A stretch of DNA of 49,495 nt. It comes from a virus. The notes under the pieces were generated by a model. That model was not told the origin of the DNA. It saw only the letters and a program-made list of their open reading frames with translations, and ran no database searches. Numbering within the stretch: position 1 is the first letter of the stretch; each line of letters starts with the position of its first letter. Shown here one piece after another: positions 42,735-49,495 of the stretch. The stretch is taken from IMG/VR virus record IMGVR_UViG_3300025098_000074, positions 1-49,495 of that record, one strand, 5' to 3'. Position numbers and translations under genes: made by a program.

Positions 42735-43811
42735 TTAAAATTGTTGTTGGTCTCCCATAACACATATGTCAGCAAATGTTGTCATGTCTGACGTGCCCCA
42801 AACAGAACCGTTTGTTCCTGGATTTTGTTGATAAACTTTAAAAATAGGTGATGACAATATAGGTACAATTCCTCCTTTATATTCATCTGTATCACAAGTT
42901 ATACGCACAACACCTCCATTATACTCTTGAGCATCACCAAGATTTTCATTTTTTATTTGATTACAAACATAAACATACCATTTTGTTGAAGTACTAGGAA
43001 AAGGATCTAGATTAGTAAAACTTACTGATGCTATTTTAGGTGATGAATAAAAATAACCTTGTTGATAAGTAGAATTATCTATTCTGCTAATAAAATTAGC
43101 ATATTGATAAAGCTCAGGATAATTTGTGTTTACACCAGAAAAAACAGCTGAAGTTAATACTGGAAATACAAAACCATATCTTCTTCTATTGGTAGCTCCA
43201 TCATTGTCAGTGGCTTTTTCTTGATCAACCCAAAAAATACCATCACTACCGTCTAATATATGTATGTCCGAAGTCCAATGATAAACTGAACCTGTAAAAT
43301 TATATGTTGTAGACATTTCGGGCACCCCAGCTGTTTGATCAAATTGAGTAAGCAAAGGCCATCTTTCGCCACTTACTGTTCCAGAGCTAGATACACTACC
43401 ACCTATAATTAAAGTTTCAGCTTCTGAGCCAACTTGTATTACAGCTAAACCACTACCTCCATACGGTGATAAAGTTGTGTTGTAAGATGTTGGCAACGCC
43501 GCATTATTATCTTGTACTACAGGACGGCCAGAAGAAGTACCATTGTATTTATAAGCTTTACCAATAGAAGGTGTATTTGTAGTATTAACAAACCAATAAG
43601 GGCTTGGTGGAGCAACATAAGTTTTACTATAAAACTCAGAATACTTATGTGGGGCAACTTGATTAACGCCAGAACTAACATATAGACCTACTAAAGATGT
43701 TGTTGTAGGAACTACGTTTCCTGACAAGGGCGCATTAGTTGTGCCTGTTCTTTGGGCTTCAATATTTATTAAAGTTGCAGATATAGGATTTCCTGGTGCT
43801 GGTAATGCCAT
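42735..43811 (-). CDS. Appendage/tail-fibre-associated protein with attachment-type N-terminus
   Basis: The 358-aa product begins MALPAPGNPISATLINIEAQ and has SLVGLYVSS around residue 40, resembling the short MALPxxGxIS...LYG-type N-termini that join phage fibre proteins to the virion. The rest is beta- and Trp/Tyr-rich (VYHWTSDIHILDGSDGIFWV), a composition of receptor-binding or sugar-binding proteins. It follows the large S74 fibre and overlaps it by one base. Receptor binding is a reasonable inference. Confidence 0.6.
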   Translation of the reverse strand: MALPAPGNPISATLINIEAQRTGTTNAPLSGNVVPTTTSLVGLYVSSGVNQVAPHKYSEFYSKTYVAPPSPYWFVNTTNTPSIGKAYKYNGTSSGRPVVQDNNAALPTSYNTTLSPYGGSGLAVIQVGSEAETLIIGGSVSSSGTVSGERWPLLTQFDQTAGVPEMSTTYNFTGSVYHWTSDIHILDGSDGIFWVDQEKATDNDGATNRRRYGFVFPVLTSAVFSGVNTNYPELYQYANFISRIDNSTYQQGYFYSSPKIASVSFTNLDPFPSTSTKWYVYVCNQIKNENLGDAQEYNGGVVRITCDTDEYKGGIVPILSSPIFKVYQQNPGTNGSVWGTSDMTTFADICVMGDQQQF

Positions 43812-46800
43812 TACTTATTACAATTACAGTTATTTAATTTTAATTCTTCTATTTCAGCTTTTAATTCTTTTATAGCTTCTAGTAATATTGGTGTTATACC
43901 TTGATGTCTCATTGAAAGCATCCCATTGTTATTTTCTCTAACAAGTTCTGGTAAAACTTTTTGAACATCTTGAGCTATAAACCCTATATCTTCTTTTATA
44001 TCAAGTATATCTTCTGATTTATTTTTCCAATCAAATGTTACACCTTGTAGTTTACTTACTTTATCTAAAGCTGATTCAATTGGTTTAATGTTTTCTTTTA
44101 ATCTAACATCAGATGGTGAACCATAAGCTACAATATCTCCAGAAACCGTAAAAGTACCACTTGAATTTAACTTACCTGTTTGAGCTGGTGTTGATCCTGT
44201 TCTAAAACAAACTGCAAGACCAGATATTGTAGGTCCTTGACCTGATTGATCATAGAAAGTTGCAGCAGTATTGCTTGGATTACTATGATTTCCTATTAAA
44301 GTATATTTATTTGCTGTTAAATAAGAGGTTGCACCAGAGTTAGTAAGAATAGTTGTTCCTTGAGCAGAAACATTACCTTTAAAATCTACTAATTTATTTC
44401 CATGTATTCTTATTACTTCTGTAGCAGCTGTACCATTGTAACTTTGTATGCGAAGTTGGTTATTAGCGTGATCTGTTGTATTACCTTTAAAAAATAAATT
44501 AGCCTCAGCACTTCCATTACTGTAATTCCAACCTAAAGCTGTACCTTGTGATAATGGTGGATTATGGCTACCAACATTTCCTTGAGCTGTTAACCAAGCG
44601 CTACCACCACTTGCTGTTATATCTCCAGTTACAGTAAAATTACCAGTATAAGAACCTGACATTGTAAGCGTACCAGTAGAAGTAATAGTTCCACCTGAAA
44701 GACCATTTCCAGTAGCTACAGAAGTTACACCAGAAGATGTTACGTATCTACCATCTAAATCAACACTAAATCCAGCACTACCAACTCCAGTTCCAGTTAA
44801 TATACCATTACCAGTATTAAAGGTTGCAGCGTTTATATAATCAATATCATTATCATCAGTCCAAGGCACGTTAACGTAAGCTTTTTCACTACTTAACTTA
44901 ACTGGATAGTTTTTACCAGATTCAGTATAACCTATTTTAATACCACCACGTACAGTGTTACTAGCTAAAGGTACTGTATAAGATGTTAAATACCTACCAT
45001 CTAAATCAACTGTTACATCACTTTGATTTTGTACGGTTGCTGTTAAAACGCCATTAGCTGTATTAAAAGCTAAACTTGTTAAATAATCATTATCATTACC
45101 ATCTGCATAGTTAGGTATATTTAAAACACCTGCGTTACTAAGTGTTGCAGCCCCTGAAGTTCCAGTTGTTGTTAAACTTTCCACAACTCCGTCTCCAGTT
45201 CCAGCACCAATTTCTGTTCTAATAGTAGCAGCTGTTACATTAGCATTACCAAATGACATGTTTCCAGCGGTGTCATCTACTATTATAGCTGGTAAACCTG
45301 TGTCACGATCTGTGTTTGTAATAGTTATTGTATCATTATTTCCAGCAATACTAATACCAGTTCCATCAGCTAAAGTAACTGCTGTTCTTGTTTTAAAAGA
45401 AAATGGTGTATTATTTGATACACTAACAGCTTGGTTTAATGTTAATATTCTTATGCCTCCAAACACTTGTATATTTGTTATAAATACACCTGCAGGAATA
45501 CCAGAGCCTTCAATTAAATAACCGTTTGCAATCGCTCCTACTACAGTGTCCACTTGTATAACATTAGTATTAAAATATCCACCAGCTGCGCTAGCTGTAC
45601 CCGATACATCACTCGGTATTAAACTTATTTGTTTACTGTTTGCACTTTCTATAGTATATGTTGTGTTTGTGTTTGTATCAGTTGGAACTACCCATGTTGC
45701 ATCCGCACGTAAAAACTTAGCTTGATCACCAGCAGCAGAAGCAGGAACAGCTCCTTTCGTTCCAGCTGCATTTGCAGTTGCTGCACCCATAGTGTCTATA
45801 TCTATAGTTGCAATACCACTTGTCGCTGCACCTGTTATAGGTGCTGTAGTTTTTATTTCTGTAATGTTACCTTGAGGTGTTGCTGCCCAAGTCCCATCAC
45901 CTTTTAAAAACTTTCCATTATCTGTAGCCGCAGGAGCAGGAACTAAACCTGATGTACCAGCATTTGTACCATCAGCACCTGTGAACGTATTGTATGTTGT
46001 TTCATTTACCCATGTTGCATCTCCTCTTAAAAATTTACCTTGTGCACCAGTAGGTGGAGCAACAACAAGACCGCTAACGCCTGCAGTTTGAGCTGTAGCA
46101 GCTGTAAAATCACTATATGTTGTGTTAGGTGATGTCAATGTCATTACAAAATTACCAGCTGAAGGTTCTGTTAAAGTTGTACCTAAAACACCTGTAGCCG
46201 TAACAAATTGTATTGATTCTCCATCATCTACTACACTTGAACCAGTTGAACTATCTTTTATAGTCCAGTCATAAGTTCCACCACTTGACCAAGGTACATT
46301 GACAACCATTTTTCTATCAGCAGCAGTAGAATTATTATCAAGTTGAACTGCGTAATATCTTCCAGTATCATTCGATAAATTATTAGTTGCTGAATCAGCA
46401 GCGGTTGTATCTATATCTGCTGAAAACACAAAATTAGACACACTTAAACCTGCACCTGCTGTATACGTGTTTTGAGTATTCGTAGCTGCAATAGTAAAGT
46501 TATTTGCATCGGTATATGTAAAAGTTATATTAGCACCTTTAACTATTTTTATATCTTGTGTTCCACTTCCAGCGCCGCTTTCTGTTAATCTTAATAATAT
46601 ATCATCAGTAGATTCAACCCATGATGTAGCGTATTCATTTTGAGTGTTAGTATCAGTTGCGGCTATATCTATTGTGCTTGCATCTGTTCTTGATAATGTA
46701 ACATTAGTTCCACCTGTTAACACGATAGCATCGTCTGTACCATCACTACCTTTTAAATTTATACTAGTTGTAGCTGTAGGCACATCAACAGTATAAGTTG

Positions 46801-48439
46801 TGTTAGTATCTGTAGTATAACTAGGAACATCCCAAGTGTTATCTTTACTTAAAAACTTTGTAGTAGTGTCAGAAGTACCGTCTTGTGCGCTTAGATCAGC
46901 TGTAACAGTAACAGCACCAGTTGTAGCAATATTGGGTGTTAAATTAACAAAAGTACCATTAGTTGTTGTTAAACTAGTTACACCTGAATTTGTAGCAGGT
47001 ACTCTAGTCCAAGCAGTTCCGTCATAAACAGCCCAATCTCCTAAGGCCCAAGTGCTAGGTGGGTTTGTTCCACTATTAGGATATGCAGTTCCAGCAACAT
47101 CACATATCCATAAAAAACCATCACCTTTATTAGCCGCTTGTGTTAAATCTGGAGTTCCACCACCACCACCTGAAGCATCCCAAGTTCCTTTAAATTGTAA
47201 ACCAGTAGGTATTGCTTCCCAAGTTCCATCTCCTTTTAAATATAAATCACTAGTTCCACCTTCTGGTACGTAACCTACGTTAGCACCACCAACATATTTG
47301 TGTGATGTTAAAGTTAACTCTCTATTTGTTATACTTTCTGAAAGAGGTGCACCTGTTGAATCTGCCGTAGCTAAAGTTACTCCAGTTACACCGGTGTCTG
47401 TACCAGTTAATGTTATAGTATTACCACTTTGTGCAGCTGTAACACTACCAGAACCTAATATTAAAACAGTTCCACCACTATCACTTAATAATATACCAGA
47501 ATCGGTATTATCTGATCCAGTACCTGTTATTGTTTGAACAGTCTGCGTATCTGTCCAAGGCACATTGACAAACATTTTATCTGAGTCAAGCTCTACAGGA
47601 TAGTTTTTAGCATTTTCTGTATAACCAATTTTAACACCACCTAAATCTGCTGCTGTAGCAACCGGTAATACATAAGGCGTGTCAGTCCAAGGGACGTTAA
47701 CAAACATTTTTTCATTATCTAACTCGACTGGATAATTTTTTGCGTTTTCCGCATAACCTATTTGTACACCACCTCTTGTACCATTAGCAGCTAAAGGTAA
47801 AACATATGGCGTGTCAGTCCAAGGCACATTTACATAAGCTTGTTCATTACTTAACGCAACAGGATAGTTTTTTGCATTTTGAGTGTAACCTATTTTTATT
47901 CCACCAAGCGCTACGGTTGTTGCAGCTGGTAAAACATATTGAGTAGGTATCGTTGGAAAAGTAACTAAGTTACCTAAACCATTTATATATTGTGTTGCAC
48001 TTCCTTGCATTTCTATAGCAAGTGTTCCTGAACTAGTAATAGGACTTCCAGTTACTGAAAAAGCATCGCCTTCATGTGACTGTGCGACGCTTGTTACACC
48101 TTGAGGGCCAACACTAATCCATTGTGTTCCTGTAGCTGTTGAACTAAGTAATTGACCTGATGCCCCTGGTTGATTACTTGAATCATAGTATCCACCTGCA
48201 ACTTTTAAATCATTAGATATAATAACGCAATTAGTTGTAGTGCTGCCTATATCAGTAACTTGTTGTAAATTTTGAGCAGCGCCTTGAGCTTCAACTAAAT
48301 TAATCAATGAACCTACTGTGAAACTAACCGTAGGATTACCAACAACTGAATCTTGATCACACTCATCGTAAGTTACCGTACCTATAAGTAAATCATCTCT
48401 TTTCGGTGTTTTTAAAGGATACGAATATATTACTGCCAT
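43811..48439 (-). CDS. Large tail fibre with tandem repeats and C-terminal S74 autochaperone
   Basis: This 1542-aa protein is a long beta-structured fibre. Residues 168-299 are three tandem 44-residue repeats (YVLP...GGxxIGY...NYPVxL...VNVPWTDT), with a fourth copy near 44852-44980. Spacers such as KFLxxDxTW recur. The last 100 residues are a peptidase S74 intramolecular chaperone: S1443-D-V-R-L-K-E-N, in which Ser and Lys form the self-cleavage dyad after trimerisation, followed by a coiled-coil tail (ELKAEIEELKL) and a Cys-rich end. Such chaperones assemble the trimeric fibre and are then cut off. Confidence 0.9.
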   Translation of the reverse strand: MAVIYSYPLKTPKRDDLLIGTVTYDECDQDSVVGNPTVSFTVGSLINLVEAQGAAQNLQQVTDIGSTTTNCVIISNDLKVAGGYYDSSNQPGASGQLLSSTATGTQWISVGPQGVTSVAQSHEGDAFSVTGSPITSSGTLAIEMQGSATQYINGLGNLVTFPTIPTQYVLPAATTVALGGIKIGYTQNAKNYPVALSNEQAYVNVPWTDTPYVLPLAANGTRGGVQIGYAENAKNYPVELDNEKMFVNVPWTDTPYVLPVATAADLGGVKIGYTENAKNYPVELDSDKMFVNVPWTDTQTVQTITGTGSDNTDSGILLSDSGGTVLILGSGSVTAAQSGNTITLTGTDTGVTGVTLATADSTGAPLSESITNRELTLTSHKYVGGANVGYVPEGGTSDLYLKGDGTWEAIPTGLQFKGTWDASGGGGGTPDLTQAANKGDGFLWICDVAGTAYPNSGTNPPSTWALGDWAVYDGTAWTRVPATNSGVTSLTTTNGTFVNLTPNIATTGAVTVTADLSAQDGTSDTTTKFLSKDNTWDVPSYTTDTNTTYTVDVPTATTSINLKGSDGTDDAIVLTGGTNVTLSRTDASTIDIAATDTNTQNEYATSWVESTDDILLRLTESGAGSGTQDIKIVKGANITFTYTDANNFTIAATNTQNTYTAGAGLSVSNFVFSADIDTTAADSATNNLSNDTGRYYAVQLDNNSTAADRKMVVNVPWSSGGTYDWTIKDSSTGSSVVDDGESIQFVTATGVLGTTLTEPSAGNFVMTLTSPNTTYSDFTAATAQTAGVSGLVVAPPTGAQGKFLRGDATWVNETTYNTFTGADGTNAGTSGLVPAPAATDNGKFLKGDGTWAATPQGNITEIKTTAPITGAATSGIATIDIDTMGAATANAAGTKGAVPASAAGDQAKFLRADATWVVPTDTNTNTTYTIESANSKQISLIPSDVSGTASAAGGYFNTNVIQVDTVVGAIANGYLIEGSGIPAGVFITNIQVFGGIRILTLNQAVSVSNNTPFSFKTRTAVTLADGTGISIAGNNDTITITNTDRDTGLPAIIVDDTAGNMSFGNANVTAATIRTEIGAGTGDGVVESLTTTGTSGAATLSNAGVLNIPNYADGNDNDYLTSLAFNTANGVLTATVQNQSDVTVDLDGRYLTSYTVPLASNTVRGGIKIGYTESGKNYPVKLSSEKAYVNVPWTDDNDIDYINAATFNTGNGILTGTGVGSAGFSVDLDGRYVTSSGVTSVATGNGLSGGTITSTGTLTMSGSYTGNFTVTGDITASGGSAWLTAQGNVGSHNPPLSQGTALGWNYSNGSAEANLFFKGNTTDHANNQLRIQSYNGTAATEVIRIHGNKLVDFKGNVSAQGTTILTNSGATSYLTANKYTLIGNHSNPSNTAATFYDQSGQGPTISGLAVCFRTGSTPAQTGKLNSSGTFTVSGDIVAYGSPSDVRLKENIKPIESALDKVSKLQGVTFDWKNKSEDILDIKEDIGFIAQDVQKVLPELVRENNNGMLSMRHQGITPILLEAIKELKAEIEELKLNNCNCNK
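44852..44980 (-). repeat. Fourth copy of the 44-residue fibre repeat
   Basis: Separated by about 2.6 kb from the tandem array, this unit encodes VPLASNTVRGGIKIGY, NYPVKL and AYVNVPWTD, the same pattern as the three tandem copies. Its position in the fibre suggests repeated duplication and shuffling of one structural unit. Confidence 0.7.
47543..47938 (-). repeat. Three tandem 132-bp (44-residue) fibre repeats
   Basis: Three consecutive units encode GGxxIGYxxxxKNYPVxL...VNVPWTDT with only a few differences between copies. The DNA copies also agree (for example the repeated GTGTCAGTCCAAGG-type block), which would permit recombination and length variation of the fibre. Confidence 0.85.
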
Positions 48440-48440
48440 A

Positions 48441-49495
48441 TTAATTATTTTCTAACGTTTCGATTCTAGCTTTTAAACTATCGTTATCTGCTTTTAATTC
48501 TTGTATTGACTTAATTAAGGTAGGAACAATTTCTTGGTATCTTATCGCCCAACCATCATCGTCATAATTTTCAGGTTTGTGAACAAACTCACCATGGTCT
48601 TCGTATATTTCTTGAGCAACCATACCAACTGTTCTACCTTTTTCTCTTTTCCAATCTTCATCAATCCAATCAAACTTCTTAACATGATCCGCTAAGGAAA
48701 CAATTTTATTTAAACATTCATTTGTTTGTACGTCACTAAAGTTTTCTTTAGATTTTACATCTGAAATACTTACACTAATTAATCCCTGTCCAATATAACT
48801 AGGATTACTACCAGAGCTTGTAGATGCATTTGTTAATTGTGCATTACCTTGTAAAGCAGTAATATATAAACCACCTACTCTCATACCACCTACAAAATAT
48901 CCTTGTCCATTACCATCAATACTAAATTTCTGTGTAGCAACAGTATTATTAGCAGAGGCAGTCATAAATTTAATAGTTGAGCCACCACTTGGTCCTGACA
49001 AACTTATTCTTGCGTGTGATTTAGCTGTGTCTGAAAAAGCACCTGTATTAGGATCTCTGTTTACATCTAATTCTAAATCCGTGCTATTAAAATTAATAAA
49101 ACCATCATTTCCAAGACGTGGCAACGCTAAAGCTCCATTACTGTCTATACGCATATATTCTGTACCAGAATTACTATTTGTAAATACGTGGTTATTAAAT
49201 GAATAATAAAAAGCATCTTGTCCTGAATTATTACCTATAGAACCGTAATTTGTGCTACCATTATTACTATTCCATTGAATAAAGAAGTTGTTGTCACTTG
49301 AACGCCCTTGTAATCTCAAACCTGTTGTAATTCCATCTGGTTTTAAAGTCACAGCGCCATCAGAAGCAATACGCATTCTTTCTGCAACAGTTTCGTTTGA
49401 AATTGTACTAAATGCTAAATAGCTGTCAACTGTACTTGGAGTTCCTGTCCATTGTTGTTCTGCACCAAAAGTTATTGCTTTTACTTGTCTTACAA
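48441..49495 (-). CDS. Second S74-chaperone fibre protein, 5' end outside window
   Basis: The frame is open to the right edge; the ATG at 49376 is internal, because coding sequence without a stop continues upstream to 49495. The visible 350 residues are Ser/Gly/Asn-rich fibre sequence with repeated RI(A/D)SDG/N units. The C-terminal 107 residues are an S74-type autochaperone (SDVKSKENFSDVQ, later TVGMVAQEIYEDHGEFV) with a coiled-coil end (ELKADNDSLKARIETLE). Its SDxK-S-K version of the SDxRLK motif is altered, so cleavage efficiency may differ. It lies one base before the large fibre gene. Confidence 0.75.
   Translation of the reverse strand, partial: VRQVKAITFGAEQQWTGTPSTVDSYLAFSTISNETVAERMRIASDGAVTLKPDGITTGLRLQGRSSDNNFFIQWNSNNGSTNYGSIGNNSGQDAFYYSFNNHVFTNSNSGTEYMRIDSNGALALPRLGNDGFINFNSTDLELDVNRDPNTGAFSDTAKSHARISLSGPSGGSTIKFMTASANNTVATQKFSIDGNGQGYFVGGMRVGGLYITALQGNAQLTNASTSSGSNPSYIGQGLISVSISDVKSKENFSDVQTNECLNKIVSLADHVKKFDWIDEDWKREKGRTVGMVAQEIYEDHGEFVHKPENYDDDGWAIRYQEIVPTLIKSIQELKADNDSLKARIETLENN

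Noticed and set aside
42725-42775. TTG start for the 312-aa appendage gene
   Set aside because: Overlaps the previous gene by 41 bases; the ATG at 42724 fits its neighbours better.
1-49495. Stop-codon reassignment as in some crAss-like phages
   Set aside because: All long genes are intact with the standard code, and TAG appears as a normal stop at 34419.
43811-49495. Diversity-generating retroelement on the fibre genes
   Set aside because: No reverse transcriptase or template repeat in the window; the repeats are ordinary tandem duplications.
1-49495. tRNA genes, CRISPR arrays, insertion sequences, integrase or attachment sites
   Set aside because: None could be seen on either strand.

Overview
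The window is 49.5 kb of a double-stranded DNA tailed phage with podovirus-type head and tail genes. It is AT-rich and densely packed, with many stop/start overlaps. Its probable host is a marine member of the Bacteroidota (Flavobacteriia-like). Three things suggest this: secreted proteins with short signal peptides ending in an SAQ-type site or a lipobox, start codons preceded by A/T-only leaders without Shine-Dalgarno sequences, and a head module whose gene order and protein sizes (735-aa TerL, 802-aa portal, 492-aa capsid protein, several ring-like connectors, 1210-aa nozzle-like protein, giant internal protein) resemble crAss-like podoviruses. The host and crAss-like assignments are inference from remembered families, not from a search. 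The standard genetic code fits throughout.

Region 1 (1-4837, plus strand) is the end of an early/metabolic operon: two all-alpha nucleotide pyrophosphohydrolase-like proteins (the first open at the left edge), a PD-(D/E)XK nuclease, three tiny ORFs, and class Ia ribonucleotide reductase as nrdB, a small unknown ORF and a compact nrdA. Together these would supply dNTPs and process DNA during replication. It meets the late operon at a hairpin terminator at 4843-4870.

Region 2 (4915-49495, minus strand, transcribed right to left) is one long late operon. In transcription order it holds: two S74-chaperone fibre proteins and accessory appendage proteins (49.5-41.4 kb); GroEL then GroES (41-39.2 kb); a lysis and small-protein block with an M15 peptidase, a holin-like protein, an HExxH minimal protease and several Lys/Cys-rich small proteins (39.2-34.4 kb); a protein that looks like two fused GroES barrels, then a possible small terminase, TerL and portal (34.4-29 kb); scaffold-like protein, major capsid protein and a terminator (29-26.2 kb); two tandem copies of a pair of ring/connector genes (25.4-21.7 kb); nozzle-like tail proteins (21.7-16.7 kb); a GNAT acetyltransferase; internal virion proteins including a 2276-aa polyvalent protein (16.2-6.8 kb); and a terminal cluster of small membrane or secreted proteins (6.8-4.9 kb).

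The most notable observations are a canonical -1 frameshift heptamer (GGGAAAC) placed exactly on the stop codon of a virion gene, with a 32-codon extension and a GC hairpin at the right distance; the duplicated ring-gene pair; the apparent double-GroES gene beside the terminase in a phage that also has its own GroEL/GroES; and a repeated KFSK linker in the giant protein that may mark proteolytic processing. No tRNA, CRISPR, insertion sequence, integrase, attachment site or reverse transcriptase was seen. No stretch longer than about 300 bases lacks a gene once the small ORFs at 1455-1892 are counted.
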